From Chelativorans alearensis (GTDB lineage Bacteria > Pseudomonadota > Alphaproteobacteria > Rhizobiales > Rhizobiaceae), in NCBI RefSeq assembly GCF_010993735.1, contig NZ_WQNI01000006.1, positions 62,001 to 126,000 of the forward strand: DNA of 64,000 bases. Reading direction: 5' to 3'. The translations under genes were made by a program, and so were the position numbers. The notes beneath the pieces were generated by a model that was given only the letters and a program-made list of their open reading frames with translations, did not search any database and was not told the DNA's origin. Shown in pieces: positions 52,615 through 62,462 of this stretch. The stretch's first letter is position 1. Every line of letters starts with the position of its first letter.

Positions 52615-52777
52615 TTCGTTGGAGGACAATTCGCCCGGCCCGATGAGCATGCCAGAGCCGGTGCGACCGGTTAACCTGACCATACGGTCGAGCCGAGTAC
52701 CCACTCGGGTCGATCTGGTATAAGCCGGAGCGGCGAGCGCCGCTGCCGGTGGGCTTGCGTTCTCTCCTTGCTTTGTC

Positions 52778-52825
52778 GCAATTGCGGACGGAGAGCCGGT
52801 TCCCACTTTTCCTGGAGTTGGTCTA
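52778..52825. repeat. Dispersed intergenic repeat, GCAATTCC family, copy 3 (diverged)
   Basis: GCAATTGCGGACGGAGAGCC to CTTTTCCTGGAGTTGGTCTA. Its end CTA again is the TAG stop codon of the minus-strand gene, here the TPP enzyme. Confidence 0.8.
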
Positions 52826-54472
52826 CCGCCCCTCTCTAATCTCCGTTAGCGTCTTCGTCGGCGTGATCGCCTCGGCGTCCAGCTTCACCTCGATGATCGC
52901 CGGCTTGCCGCTCGCCCGTGCGCGCTCGAAGGTGCCCGCGAACTCCTCCGTTCTCTCCACCGTCTCCCCGTGCCCGCCATAGGCGCGGGCCAGCGCCGCG
53001 AAATCGGGGTTCTTAAGGTCCGTGGCGGAGACGCGGCCGGGGTAGTGGCGCTCCTGGTGCATGCGGATGGTGCCATAGGTGCCGTTGTTGACGACGACGA
53101 CGATGATGGGCAGGCCGTATTGCACGGCGGTGGCGAATTCCTGGCCGTTCATGAGGAAGCAACCGTCGCCGGCAAAGGCGATGACCTCGCGCTCCGGAAA
53201 GAGGTCCTTCGCGGCCACCGCCGCCGGCGTGCCGTAGCCCATGGAGCCGGAGGTGGGAGCGCCTTGGGTGGCGAAGCGGCGGAAGCGGTGGAAGCGGTGC
53301 AGCCAGGTGGCGTAGTTGCCGGCGCCGTTCGTCAGGATGGTGTCGTCGGGAAGGTTCTCTTCCAGCCAGGCCATGATGGGGCCCATCTTCACCGGGCCGG
53401 GGCCGGTCTTAGGCGGGGTGGACCATGCCAGATAGGCGGCGTGCAGGCGCTCTGTCTCGGCCCGCCAGGCGGGTGGGGTCGCGGGGGACAACGCGGCGAA
53501 GGCGGCGGCGAAGGCCGACGGCGTGGCGTTGATGGCAAGCGTCGGGCGATAGACGCGGCCAAGCTCGCCGGCATCCGGGTGGACGTGGACGAGCGGCTGA
53601 TCGGGGTAGGGGCTTTTCAGAAGCGTGTAGTCTGAGGAGGGCATTTCGCCGAGGCGCCCGCCGAGGAGGAGGACGAGGTCGGCGTTCCTGATGGCGTCCG
53701 CAAGCGCCGGGTTGGGGCCTATGCCGATGTCGCCGGCATATGAGGGGTGCAGGTGGTCGAACAGCATCTGCCGGCGGAAGGAGCAGCCGACGGGGAGCGC
53801 CCAGCGCTCGGCCGAACCTTTGAACGAGGCGACGGAGGCCTCATCCCAGCGCGTGCCGCCGAGGATGACGAAGGGGCGTTTGGCTTCGCCCAGAAGGGCG
53901 GCGAGCTTTTCCATCTCCTCATCGCCCGGCCGTGTCTCCACCGGCATGTGGGGCAGGGCGGCGGGCGCCTCCACCGCGTCGGTCAGCATGTCCTCGGGCA
54001 GCGAGACGACCACCGGGCCGGGGCGGCCGGAGGTGGCGACCGCGAAGGCGCGGGTGACAAGCTCGGGGATGCGGGCGGCATCATCGATCTCGACCACCCA
54101 TTTGGCCATCGAGCCGTAGAAGGCCTTGTAATCCACCTCCTGGAAGGCCTCGCGCTCCTTTATGCCGCGCGCCACCTGGCCGATGAAGAGGATCATCGGT
54201 ACCGAGTCCTGCATGGCGATGTGGACGCCGGCCGACGCGTTGGTGGCGCCGGGGCCGCGGGTGACGAATGAGATGCCGGGACGGCCGGTGAGCCGGCCAT
54301 GGCAGTCGGCCATCATGGCCGCGCCGCCTTCCTGGCGGCAGACGATGGTGCGGATATCGGAATCGTGGAGCGCGTCGAGCACGGCGAGATAGCTTTCTCC
54401 TGGCACGCAATAGAGCCGGTCGACGCCGTTCGCCTCAAGTGCCTCGACGATAAGCTGGCCGCCCGTCTTCAT
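52823..54472 (-). CDS. Thiamine-diphosphate-dependent enzyme of the acetolactate synthase-like group
   Basis: A 549-residue ThDP enzyme. The catalytic glutamate is in IRTIVCRQEGGAAMMADCHG, and the cofactor motif is VIAFAGDGCFLMNGQEFATA near residue 430 (GDG...N). The order PYR domain, central domain, PP domain is intact. It resembles acetolactate synthase, benzoylformate decarboxylase and oxalyl-CoA decarboxylase relatives; the reaction cannot be fixed. It overlaps the CoA-transferase gene (ATGA), which hints at decarboxylation of an acyl-CoA, but that is inference. Confidence 0.88.
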   Translation of the reverse strand: MKTGGQLIVEALEANGVDRLYCVPGESYLAVLDALHDSDIRTIVCRQEGGAAMMADCHGRLTGRPGISFVTRGPGATNASAGVHIAMQDSVPMILFIGQVARGIKEREAFQEVDYKAFYGSMAKWVVEIDDAARIPELVTRAFAVATSGRPGPVVVSLPEDMLTDAVEAPAALPHMPVETRPGDEEMEKLAALLGEAKRPFVILGGTRWDEASVASFKGSAERWALPVGCSFRRQMLFDHLHPSYAGDIGIGPNPALADAIRNADLVLLLGGRLGEMPSSDYTLLKSPYPDQPLVHVHPDAGELGRVYRPTLAINATPSAFAAAFAALSPATPPAWRAETERLHAAYLAWSTPPKTGPGPVKMGPIMAWLEENLPDDTILTNGAGNYATWLHRFHRFRRFATQGAPTSGSMGYGTPAAVAAKDLFPEREVIAFAGDGCFLMNGQEFATAVQYGLPIIVVVVNNGTYGTIRMHQERHYPGRVSATDLKNPDFAALARAYGGHGETVERTEEFAGTFERARASGKPAIIEVKLDAEAITPTKTLTEIREGR

Positions 54473-55644
54473 GGCTTCCTCTCTTCCAGTTCGCGCAGGA
54501 TTTCTTGGCTGTGCTCGCCCAGCCGCGGGGAAGGCCGGTCATAGGCGAGCGGCGTTCCCGACAGGCGCATGGGCGCGCGCACCGAGGGCAGGGCATTGCC
54601 GTGGCCGTCGTCCAATTCGATGCGCATGCCGCGGGCGACGGTCTGCGGGTCGGCGAACATCTCCTCGATGGTGTTGATCGGGCTTGCCGGCACATGGGCC
54701 GCGTCAAGCTTTTCGAGCAGCGCGTTGCGGGTGAAGGTCTTCAGCTTCGGTGCGATTTCGCCGCGCAGGCGTTCGCGGTTGGCGACGCGCGCCGCGTTGG
54801 TCGAAAAATCCGTATCGCCGGCCAGATCTTCCGCGCCGATGACCGCGCAGAAGCGGGCGAACTGCGCGTCGTTGCCGACCGCAAGGACGAAATGGCCGTC
54901 CGCCACCTCGAACACCTCGTAGGGGCAGATATTCGGATGGGCGTTGCCCATGCGGGTCGGTGCGTTGCCGGAGACCAGGTAGTTCAGGTTCTGGTTGGCG
55001 AGCACGGAGATTTGCGTGTCGAAGAGCGCCATGTCGATGAACTGGCCTTCACCCGTCCGCTCCGCGTGGCGGAGTGCGGCCTGGATGGCGATGACGGCGT
55101 AGAGGCCCGTGAAGATGTCGGAGACGGCAACGCCCACCTTCTGCGGTTCGCCGTCGGCGGGGCCGGTGATCGACATCAGCCCCGACATGCCCTGGATGAT
55201 GAAGTCGTAGCCTGCGCGCGGGGCATAGGGCCCATCCTGGCCGAAGCCGGTGATGGAGCAGTAGACGAGGCGCGGGTTGAGCGCCTTCAGGCTCTCGTAG
55301 TCGAGGCCGTATTTCTTCAGGCCGCCGAGCTTGAAGTTCTCGATCAGCACATCCGCCGAGGCGATGAGCTTCAGGAGCGTGGCGCGGTCGTCCGCTTCCG
55401 CGAAATCGAGCGCGATGGAGCGCTTTCCCCGGTTGGTGGCGTGGTAGTAGGCGGCCGAAAGGTTCTCGCCGTCCCTGCCCGTCACGAAGGGCGGGCCCCA
55501 GCGGCGCGTATCGTCGCCGCCGTTCGGGTTTTCCACCTTGATGACGTCGGCGCCAAGGTCGGCGAGCTGTTGCCCGGCCCAGGGGCCGGCAAGGATGCGC
55601 GCCAGTTCGACGACGCGGATGCCTTTGAGCGGGGGTTCAGCCAT
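54469..55644 (-). CDS. CaiB/BaiF-family CoA-transferase
   Basis: A 391-residue class III CoA-transferase. Family motifs are LKGIRVVELARILAGPWAGQ, LGADVIKVENPNGGDDTRRW and GRDGENLSAAYYHATNRGKR; the active-site Asp lies in GMSGLMSITGPADGEPQK-type sequence near residue 170. It moves CoA between carboxylic acids. Coupled to a ThDP enzyme, so the two may activate and decarboxylate the same acid, as formyl-CoA transferase and oxalyl-CoA decarboxylase do; the substrate here is unknown. Confidence 0.9.
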   Translation of the reverse strand: MAEPPLKGIRVVELARILAGPWAGQQLADLGADVIKVENPNGGDDTRRWGPPFVTGRDGENLSAAYYHATNRGKRSIALDFAEADDRATLLKLIASADVLIENFKLGGLKKYGLDYESLKALNPRLVYCSITGFGQDGPYAPRAGYDFIIQGMSGLMSITGPADGEPQKVGVAVSDIFTGLYAVIAIQAALRHAERTGEGQFIDMALFDTQISVLANQNLNYLVSGNAPTRMGNAHPNICPYEVFEVADGHFVLAVGNDAQFARFCAVIGAEDLAGDTDFSTNAARVANRERLRGEIAPKLKTFTRNALLEKLDAAHVPASPINTIEEMFADPQTVARGMRIELDDGHGNALPSVRAPMRLSGTPLAYDRPSPRLGEHSQEILRELEERKP

Positions 55645-55767
55645 GAAAGGGGATGCTCCTGTGACGAGGCCCGGTGCCTAGCAGAACTTGCCACGCCCCG
55701 AAAGGCGTGTCGGAGCCCGAGCGGCGATCTGCGGCGGACGTAGGGCGCTGGCGGTAAATGACAACTG

Positions 55768-56703
55768 CTAAGCTGGAGCAATAGCCCGACCCACCCAGCG
55801 CGCGAAATCCTCCATGATGCGCTCCCGGTTCAACTCGTTGAGAGATTCGTGCCGGGTTTCGGGATAAATGCTTGTTTCCAGATTCGAAAAGCCGGCTCGC
55901 CGGAAGCGCCGTTCGAGCTTCTTCAACGCAATGCCGCCGGCGGTGGCGGGGTCGGCGGCGCCGCCGACGAGTTGAATCGGAAAGGATTTGGGAATTGAAG
56001 CGAGCGCCCGGTCGTCGGTGGCCATCAGGTTAAGGCCGAAGACCCCGCGCCACATGCCCACCGTGGCGTCCCAGCCGCAGAGCGGGTCGGCGATGTATTT
56101 TTCCACTTCTCCTGAGTCCCGTGACAGCCAGTCGAAGGGCCTGCGGGCATCGGGAAGGGCCTTCGCCCAGGCGCGGAAAGTGAGGCGCGGCATGAGGCGC
56201 GAGGGCACGTCGGAGCCAAGCCGAAAGCGCTCCCAGGCGAGCAGGAGCTTTGCCGCGCGCGCCTCCGGCCGGCTGGCGAGCGGCATGTTCCACAGCGCGG
56301 CGGCTGCTATGCGGTCGGGATGGCGCATGAGGAAGGTGAGCGCGATCATGGCGCCCATGGAATGGCCGAAGAGGATGACGGGCAGGCCGGGATAATCGGC
56401 GGCGATGCGCTCGTTAACCGCCAACACGTCGGCAAGCACCTTGTCCGCCGCTGGCTCCTGCCCGAAGGAACCGAGCGGTGCCCCCGGCGCCTTCGTGCGG
56501 CCATGGCCCCGGTGGTCGTGCGCGTAAGCTGCGAAGCCGCGGGCGGCAAGGAAGGCGGCGAAGCGGGCGTAACGGGCGGCGTGCTCGGCAAGGCCGTGGT
56601 TGATCTGGACGATACCCCGCGGCTCGCCCTCAGGGCGCTGGACGTAGAGGCGGAGGGTGGCACCCGTCGGTGTCTTAAGGGTCGTCGCGGCGTCGAACTG
56701 CAT
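55768..56703 (-). CDS. Alpha/beta hydrolase, lysophospholipase/monoacylglycerol lipase-like
   Basis: A 311-residue hydrolase of the Hydrolase_4 group. GIVQINHGLAEHAARYARFA is the oxyanion strand, YAHDHRGHGRTKAPG follows, and VILFGHSMGAMIALTF carries the nucleophile Ser in GHSMG. The catalytic His is in YPETRHESLNELNRE near residue 285. It probably cleaves lysophospholipids or monoglycerides. ATG 56703 is given because AGGGG lies 6 bases upstream; ATG 56709 is the alternative. Confidence 0.88.
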   Translation of the reverse strand: MQFDAATTLKTPTGATLRLYVQRPEGEPRGIVQINHGLAEHAARYARFAAFLAARGFAAYAHDHRGHGRTKAPGAPLGSFGQEPAADKVLADVLAVNERIAADYPGLPVILFGHSMGAMIALTFLMRHPDRIAAAALWNMPLASRPEARAAKLLLAWERFRLGSDVPSRLMPRLTFRAWAKALPDARRPFDWLSRDSGEVEKYIADPLCGWDATVGMWRGVFGLNLMATDDRALASIPKSFPIQLVGGAADPATAGGIALKKLERRFRRAGFSNLETSIYPETRHESLNELNRERIMEDFARWVGRAIAPA

Positions 56704-56835
56704 CCCCATCCCCTTGCCCACTCTCCTGGCACCCTTCGCCGCGTTTCCCGCATTGCCCCGCGGCCGCGTTTCGCCTAAATACGCGGGCGAATTCATCTTT
56801 CCCCACCCACACCTTAACGGAGCGCGACGGCCCTC

Positions 56836-58485
56836 ATGGCACGCCAATTCATCTACCACATGGCCGGCCTCAGCAAGGCCTACGGAGCCAAGAAGGTTCT
56901 CGAAAACATCCACCTTTCCTTCTATCCCGACGCCAAGATCGGCATTCTGGGCCCCAACGGCGCGGGCAAGTCGACCGTGCTCAAGATCATGGCCGGCCTC
57001 GACACGGAGTTCACCGGCGAAGCGTGGCTGGCCGAGGGGGCGACGTGCGGATACCTGCCGCAGGAGCCGCAGCTCGACCCGGCGCTCGACGTGATGGGCA
57101 ACGTCATGGAGGGGGTTTCGGCCAAGAAGGCCATCCTCGACCGCTACAACGAACTGATGATGAACTACTCCGACGAGACGGCGGAGGAGGCGGGAAAGCT
57201 CCAGGACCAGATCGACAGCCAGAACCTGTGGGACCTCGATTCCCAGGTGGAGATGGCCATGGAGGCCTTGCGGTGCCCGCCGGGCGATGCCTCGGTCGAC
57301 AACCTGTCGGGCGGCGAGAAGCGGCGCGTGGCGCTGTGCCAGCTCCTCCTGCGCCAGCCGGACCTCTTACTCCTCGACGAGCCGACCAACCATCTGGACG
57401 CCGAGACGACGGCGTGGCTCGAAAAGCACCTGCGCGAATATCCCGGCGCCGTCCTCATCATCACCCACGACCGCTACTTCCTCGACAACGTGACGGGCTG
57501 GATCCTCGAGCTGGACCGCGGGCGCGGCATTCCCTACGAGGGCAACTACACGGCCTATCTTGAGGCCAAGGCCAAGCGCATGGCGCAGGAGGGCCGCGAG
57601 GAGGCCACCCGCCTCAAGGCGCTGTCGCGCGAGCGCGAGTGGATCGCCGCCAGCCCCAAGGCGCGGCAGGCCAAGTCCAAGGCGCGCATCAGGGCATATG
57701 ACGAACTGGTGCAGTCGGCCTCCGAGCGGCGGCCGGGCGACGCGCAGATCATCATTCCGGCCGGCGAACGGCTGGGCAATCAGGTGATCGAGGCCGAGGG
57801 GCTTTCCAAGGGCTATGGCGATCACCTTCTGATCGACGATCTGTCCTTCAAGCTGCCGCCCGGCGGCATCGTCGGCGTGATCGGCCCCAACGGCGCCGGC
57901 AAGACGACGCTGTTCCGCATGCTGACGGGGCAGGAGGGGCCGGACGGCGGCGAAATCCGCATCGGCGACACGGTCAAGCTCGGCTATGTCGACCAGAGCC
58001 GCGACACGCTCAATCCCGAAAAGACCGTGTGGGAGGAGATTTCCGGCGGCAACGACATCATCAAGCTCGGCAGGCACGAGGTGAACAGCAGAGCCTACTG
58101 TTCCTCGTTCAACTTCAAGGGCGGCGACCAGCAGCAGAAGGTGGGCACGCTCTCCGGCGGCCAGAGAAACCGCGTGCACATGGCCAAGCTCCTGAAGGAG
58201 GGCGGCAACGTCATCCTGCTCGACGAGCCGACCAACGACCTCGACACCGAGACGCTGGCGGCGCTGGAGGACGCGCTGGAAAATTTCGCCGGCTGCGCCG
58301 TCATCATCTCGCACGACCGCATGTTCCTCGACCGCCTGGCAACGCACATCCTCGCCTTCGAGGGCGACAGCCACGTGGAATGGTTCGAGGGCAACTTCGA
58401 GGACTATGAGGCCGACAAGGTGCGCCGTCTGGGGCCGGAAAGCGTCAATCCGAGAAGGGTGACGTATAAGCCGCTGACGCGGTAG
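56836..58485 (+). CDS. ettA: Energy-dependent translational throttle ATPase EttA
   Basis: A 549-residue soluble ABC-F protein with two nucleotide-binding domains. First Walker [20 protein letters not shown] near residue 38, signature [12 protein letters not shown], Walker [13 protein letters not shown]. Second Walker [17 protein letters not shown] near 350, signature [14 protein letters not shown], Walker [12 protein letters not shown]. It binds the ribosomal E site and gates entry into elongation according to ATP/ADP. Start [17 protein letters not shown] is the standard EttA beginning. Confidence 0.96.
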   Translation: MARQFIYHMAGLSKAYGAKKVLENIHLSFYPDAKIGILGPNGAGKSTVLKIMAGLDTEFTGEAWLAEGATCGYLPQEPQLDPALDVMGNVMEGVSAKKAILDRYNELMMNYSDETAEEAGKLQDQIDSQNLWDLDSQVEMAMEALRCPPGDASVDNLSGGEKRRVALCQLLLRQPDLLLLDEPTNHLDAETTAWLEKHLREYPGAVLIITHDRYFLDNVTGWILELDRGRGIPYEGNYTAYLEAKAKRMAQEGREEATRLKALSREREWIAASPKARQAKSKARIRAYDELVQSASERRPGDAQIIIPAGERLGNQVIEAEGLSKGYGDHLLIDDLSFKLPPGGIVGVIGPNGAGKTTLFRMLTGQEGPDGGEIRIGDTVKLGYVDQSRDTLNPEKTVWEEISGGNDIIKLGRHEVNSRAYCSSFNFKGGDQQQKVGTLSGGQRNRVHMAKLLKEGGNVILLDEPTNDLDTETLAALEDALENFAGCAVIISHDRMFLDRLATHILAFEGDSHVEWFEGNFEDYEADKVRRLGPESVNPRRVTYKPLTR

Positions 58486-58703
58486 GCGCAGCGGGGCGGG
58501 CGTCGCCCGCCCGCTTCGGCGTCCTGCGGTCAGAATAACGCCGCATTCGCATTCCCTTAGTTATTCTTTCATAGTATCGATTGCCCCGGGAGGAAGCGGG
58601 GACTGCCGCCTCGTCGGCTCCGCGCGTGAAGATACAACGCAAGAAGGCAGGCCGAACCATGCTACGGCGGACGAGCGAGCGCGAGGCGACGGATTTCGCG
58701 GTG

Positions 58704-59843
58704 ATGACTGCGCGCAGGACGTTCAGCCGCGTGGCGATCGGCGGCATCGGCGTCGAAATCCCTCCGGCCTCCATTTCCAACGAAGAGCTGGTCGATACCT
58801 ACAATACTTGGGTGGAGGCGGAGAACGCCAAGCGGGCGATACGCGGCGAGGAGCCGTTGCCGCGTTCGGACGCCGATTTCATCGTCCAGGCCTCGGGCAT
58901 CCGCCGCCGCCACGTCTACGAGCGCGAAGGCATCCTCGATCCGAACCGCATGGCGCCGCACATCCCCGCGCGCGGCGACGACGAATTGTCGGTGATGGCC
59001 GAGTTCGGCCTCAAGGCGGCCCAAAAGGCGCTCGCCCATGCAAAGGTCGCGCCAGGCGACGTCGACCTCGTCATCTGCTCGGCCGCGCACCACCAGCGGC
59101 CCTATCCGGCGGTCGGCATCGAGATCCAGCAGGCGCTGGGGACGCAAGGCGCGGCCTTCGACATGGGGCTCGGCTGCTCCTCGGCGCTGGCCGGGCTGCA
59201 TGTGGCGACAAACCTTGTGCGCACCGGCGCGCACAAGCGGGTGCTGGTGATCACGCCGGAGCTGATCACCGGGCTCCTGAACTTCCGCGACCGGCAGACC
59301 CACTTCATCTTCGGCGACGCATCCGTCGCCGTGCTCGTCGAGGGCATGGAGGAGGGGGAGGAGCGGCCGGGCCGCTTCGAGATCGTCGACACGCGCAGCT
59401 GGACCCAGTTCTCCAACAACATCCGCACCAATTTCGGCTTCCTTGCCCGCCTCTCGCAGGACAACCCTTCCGTGCTCGAGATGGAAGGCAACATGATCAA
59501 GCAGGTGGGCAACAAGGTCTTCAAGGACGTGACGGTGGCCGGTCATCAGTTCATCGTCGACTTCCTGGCCGAGCACGGCCACACCCCGCGCACCATCCGC
59601 CGCTTCTGGCTGCACCAGGCCAACGCCCGCATGAACGCCATGATCCTCAAGCTCGCCTTCGGCAAGGAAGTGGGCCAGGACCGGGCGCCGACCGTGCTCG
59701 AACGCCTCGGCAACACGGCCGCCGCCGGCGCCATCGTGGCGCTCAAGGAAAACCACGAGGACATGCACGCCGGCGACTTCGGCCTCCTGTGCGCCTTCGG
59801 GGCGGGCTACTCCATCGGCGGTGCGCTTCTCAGGATGATGTGA
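58704..59843 (+). CDS. Beta-ketoacyl-ACP synthase III-like protein
   Basis: A 379-residue thiolase-fold condensing enzyme. Catalytic Cys is in FDMGLGCSSALAGLHVA, His in RRFWLHQANARMNAM and Asn in LERLGNTAAAGAIV. It is longer than housekeeping FabH (about 320) and belongs to the extended type related to DarB and other secondary KAS III enzymes, so a role outside basal fatty acid synthesis is possible. ATG 58704 gives the family's usual length; an upstream ATG at 58659 is possible. Confidence 0.9.
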   Translation: MTARRTFSRVAIGGIGVEIPPASISNEELVDTYNTWVEAENAKRAIRGEEPLPRSDADFIVQASGIRRRHVYEREGILDPNRMAPHIPARGDDELSVMAEFGLKAAQKALAHAKVAPGDVDLVICSAAHHQRPYPAVGIEIQQALGTQGAAFDMGLGCSSALAGLHVATNLVRTGAHKRVLVITPELITGLLNFRDRQTHFIFGDASVAVLVEGMEEGEERPGRFEIVDTRSWTQFSNNIRTNFGFLARLSQDNPSVLEMEGNMIKQVGNKVFKDVTVAGHQFIVDFLAEHGHTPRTIRRFWLHQANARMNAMILKLAFGKEVGQDRAPTVLERLGNTAAAGAIVALKENHEDMHAGDFGLLCAFGAGYSIGGALLRMM

Positions 59844-59865
59844 GCAGGCTCGGGAGGCCCCCTCC

Positions 59866-60183
59866 TTAAACCTCGTCATCCTCCTCCGCATCGAGTAGCC
59901 GTGTCGCCCGCCAGCCCGTCAGCACGTCGTTGATCCGGTCAACCACGAAAAAGCGCGCCGCGTCGCGGTCGTAGCCCTCGGCCAGAAGATCGTCGTAGTC
60001 GCTGTGCTCGTGGCGCACATGGGCGACCGTTGCCAGCCATACGGCGATTGAGGGCGGCAGGCCGCGCAGCTTGCGGTCGCCCGCCAGGGCGCGGATCTTC
60101 TCCGTGTCGGAATAAGGCGCCTGGGGCAGGAGCGCCGTGAGCGCCTTGTTCACCGCGCGCTGGCGGGCGGTCGAGACCTTCAT
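59866..60183 (-). CDS. DUF2293-domain protein
   Basis: A 105-residue protein matching the rhizobial DUF2293 family: STARQRAVNKALTALLPQAP, LPPSIAVWLATVAHVRHEHS and LLAEGYDRDAARFFVVDRIN. Its function is unknown; it contains no recognised catalytic motif and looks cytoplasmic and helical. The ATG at 60183 follows a GGAGAG site. Convergent with the KAS III gene and divergent from the ArsR-methyltransferase gene. Confidence 0.85.
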   Translation of the reverse strand: MKVSTARQRAVNKALTALLPQAPYSDTEKIRALAGDRKLRGLPPSIAVWLATVAHVRHEHSDYDDLLAEGYDRDAARFFVVDRINDVLTGWRATRLLDAEEDDEV

Positions 60184-60319
60184 TGCGCTCTCTCCTTGCT
60201 GCCGAACGATTCGTGCATTCTGCTTTCCCGTCGGCCAAGCCCTATTGAAACGCATCTGCTCTTTGACGTGCCGCGAAGGGTTTCACAAGCGCGCGGGGCT
60301 TGCCAATCCGACGTAATCC

Positions 60320-60339
60320 ATATAAACATATCTTTATAT
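60320..60339 (+). promoter_or_regulatory. Inverted repeat operator upstream of the ArsR-methyltransferase gene
   Basis: ATATAAA-CATATC-TTTATAT: two perfect 7-bp arms around a 6-bp spacer, 18 bases before the start codon. The AT-rich palindrome is what ArsR proteins usually bind, so autoregulation is probable. Confidence 0.6.
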
Positions 60340-60356
60340 CTTTGTTGGAGAGGCGC

Positions 60357-61376
60357 ATGCTGACACGACCGACGATACGGCTGGACGCGATGGTGGATAT
60401 CCTGAAGGCGGCGGCCGAGCCGAGCCGGCTGCGCATTCTCGTTCTCCTGTCGCATGCGGACCTGACCGTTTCCGATCTGACCGAAATCCTCAACCAGTCG
60501 CAGCCGCGCGTCTCGCGCCACCTGAAGCTCTTGCTCGATGCCGATCTCATCGCCCGCTACCAGGAGGGCTCGTGGGCCTTCTTCCGCCTGTCGGAGGCGG
60601 ATGCGGCGCGCGAGTTCGTCGACGGCGTGGTGGCCCGCATCGACCGCACCGACCCGGTGACCGACCGCGATCTGGAGCGGCTCGAAGCCATCAAGCGGCG
60701 CCGGCAAGAGCGGGCGGCGGAGTATTTCGCCAAGAACGCGGCGAGTTGGGACCAGATCCGCTCCCTGCACGTGCCGGATGCCGCCGTCGAGGCGGGGCTG
60801 AAGGCGCTGGTGGGGGAGCGCTCTTTCCAGTCGATGGTCGATCTCGGCACCGGCACGGGGCGCCTTCTGGAGTTGTTCGCACCGCTTTACCGGCGCGGCG
60901 TCGGCATCGACCTGTCGCGCGAGATGCTGGCCGTGGCGCGCGCCAATCTGGAGCGCGCCGGCGTGGGCCAGGCACAGGTGCGCCTCGGCGACATCTATGC
61001 GCCGCCGGTGGAGCGCAACGCGCACGATCTCGTCACCATCCACCAGGTTCTGCATTACCTGGAGGACCCGGCGCTGGCGATTCGCGAGGCGGCGCGCCTC
61101 TTGCGCCCCGGCGGGCGGCTGCTGATCGTCGACTTCGCGCCGCACGGGCACGAATTCCTGCGCGAGGAGCATGCGCATCTGCGTCTCGGCTTCACCGACC
61201 GGCAGATCGCCGAATGGCTGGGCGAGGCCGAACTCGACCTTGAGGAGACGCGTGCATTCGCGCCCCGGGGCGAGGCAACGGACGGACTGACGGTGAAGCT
61301 GTGGCTGGCGCGCGACCGACGCATCCTGATCGCCGGCAGCGAAACAGAAACCAAGGCGCGCGAGGAGATTGCGTGA
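60357..61376 (+). CDS. ArsR-type regulator fused to a SAM-dependent methyltransferase domain
   Basis: A 339-residue two-domain protein. Residues about 10-95 form an ArsR winged helix (LKAAAEPSRLRILVLLSHAD, ILNQSQPRVSRHLKLLLDAD). Residues about 145-290 are a class I methyltransferase fold with the SAM site MVDLGTGTGRLLELFA and LLRPGGRLLIVDFAPHGHE. No metal-binding cysteine motif is visible. Translationally coupled to metF (TGATG), so it probably senses SAM or SAH to control methionine-cycle genes. Confidence 0.9.
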   Translation: MLTRPTIRLDAMVDILKAAAEPSRLRILVLLSHADLTVSDLTEILNQSQPRVSRHLKLLLDADLIARYQEGSWAFFRLSEADAAREFVDGVVARIDRTDPVTDRDLERLEAIKRRRQERAAEYFAKNAASWDQIRSLHVPDAAVEAGLKALVGERSFQSMVDLGTGTGRLLELFAPLYRRGVGIDLSREMLAVARANLERAGVGQAQVRLGDIYAPPVERNAHDLVTIHQVLHYLEDPALAIREAARLLRPGGRLLIVDFAPHGHEFLREEHAHLRLGFTDRQIAEWLGEAELDLEETRAFAPRGEATDGLTVKLWLARDRRILIAGSETETKAREEIA

Positions 61377-62296
61377 TGTCCCGGTACCGCTTTTCCCGCC
61401 GCACGGACAAGGGCGAGAAAATCCGCGTCTCGTTCGAGTTCTTTCCGCCCAAGACGGACGAGATGGAGCGCCGGCTATGGGAGACCGTGAGGCGGCTGGC
61501 GCCGCTCGATCCCGACTTCGTCTCCGTCACCTACGGTGCCGGCGGCACGACGCGCGAGCGCACGGCGCGCACCGTGCGGCGCATCCTTGAGGAGACGGCG
61601 CTGACGCCGGCCGCGCACCTGACCTGCGTCGACGCGGACCGCGATGCGGTCGATGCCGTCATCCGCGAGTTCGCCGGGATGGGCGTGAAGCGCTTCGTGG
61701 CGCTGCGAGGCGATCCGGCCGAAGGCGTGGGTGCCAACTACCGGCCGCATCCGAACGGCTACACCAACGGGGCGGAGCTGGTGGGGGCGCTTTCGCGCCA
61801 CGGCGATCTCGACATCTCCGTCTCCGCCTATCCGGAAAAGCACCCCGAAAGCCCGGATTTCGCCACCGACATCGAGATGCTGAAGCGCAAGGTGGACAAC
61901 GGCGCCACGCGGGCCATCACCCAGTTCTTCTTCGACAACGACGTCTACGAGCGCTATGTCGAGCGGGCGCGCCGCGCCGGCATCTACATCCCCATCGTGC
62001 CGGGCATCCTGCCGGTGCACAACTTCACGCAGATGACGCGCTTTGCCGGGCAGTGCGGGGCGCATGTGCCGGCGTGGCTGGCCGAGCGCTTCCAGGGGCT
62101 GGAGGACGATCCGGCCACGCACCAGCTCGTGGCAGCCGCGGTCGCGGCGGAACAGGTGCTCGACCTCGTCGAGCGCGGCGTGGAGGATTTCCACTTCTAC
62201 ACGATGAACCGCGCCGATCTCGCCTTCGCCATCTGCCACATGATCGGCATACGGCCGGCGGCGGAGAGGATCGGCGTGCAGCCGGCGGCCGCCTAG
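61376..62296 (+). CDS. metF: Methylenetetrahydrofolate reductase
   Basis: A 306-residue FAD enzyme reducing methylene-THF to methyl-THF for methionine synthesis. Motifs: RVSFEFFPPKTDEMERRLWE at the N-terminus, FVSVTYGAGGTTRERT, FVALRGDPAEG, and ARAITQFFFDNDVYERYVER-type sequence near residue 185. The ATG overlaps the upstream stop by one base, coupling it to the ArsR-methyltransferase regulator. Its TAG stop directly abuts the repeat that follows. Confidence 0.95.
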   Translation: MSRYRFSRRTDKGEKIRVSFEFFPPKTDEMERRLWETVRRLAPLDPDFVSVTYGAGGTTRERTARTVRRILEETALTPAAHLTCVDADRDAVDAVIREFAGMGVKRFVALRGDPAEGVGANYRPHPNGYTNGAELVGALSRHGDLDISVSAYPEKHPESPDFATDIEMLKRKVDNGATRAITQFFFDNDVYERYVERARRAGIYIPIVPGILPVHNFTQMTRFAGQCGAHVPAWLAERFQGLEDDPATHQLVAAAVAAEQVLDLVERGVEDFHFYTMNRADLAFAICHMIGIRPAAERIGVQPAAA

Positions 62297-62450
62297 ATCG
62301 TGATGCCTTTTCGTGGAATCGGCATCACGATCCATCTCTTTATTTTAGCATGATCTTATCCGAAAACCGGTATCCACGTTTCGGGATCATGCTCTAAGTC
62401 TTTGAACCTACACCTCGGCCCGAAAATCGATTCCGATTTTCGGGCCGAGG
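62297..62450. repeat. Cluster of three hairpin repeats after metF
   Basis: Hairpin 1: ATCGTGATGCC / GGCATCACGAT (62299-62334). Hairpin 2: AGCATGATC / GATCATGCT with CCGAAAACCGG inside (about 62347-62395), a motif family common in rhizobial intergenic DNA. Hairpin 3: a perfect 17-bp stem, CCTCGGCCCGAAAATCG / CGATTTTCGGGCCGAGG, with an ATTC loop (62413-62450). One or more may terminate metF transcription, though none has a T-tract. Confidence 0.8.
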
Positions 62451-62462
62451 CGTAGCGCGCAA

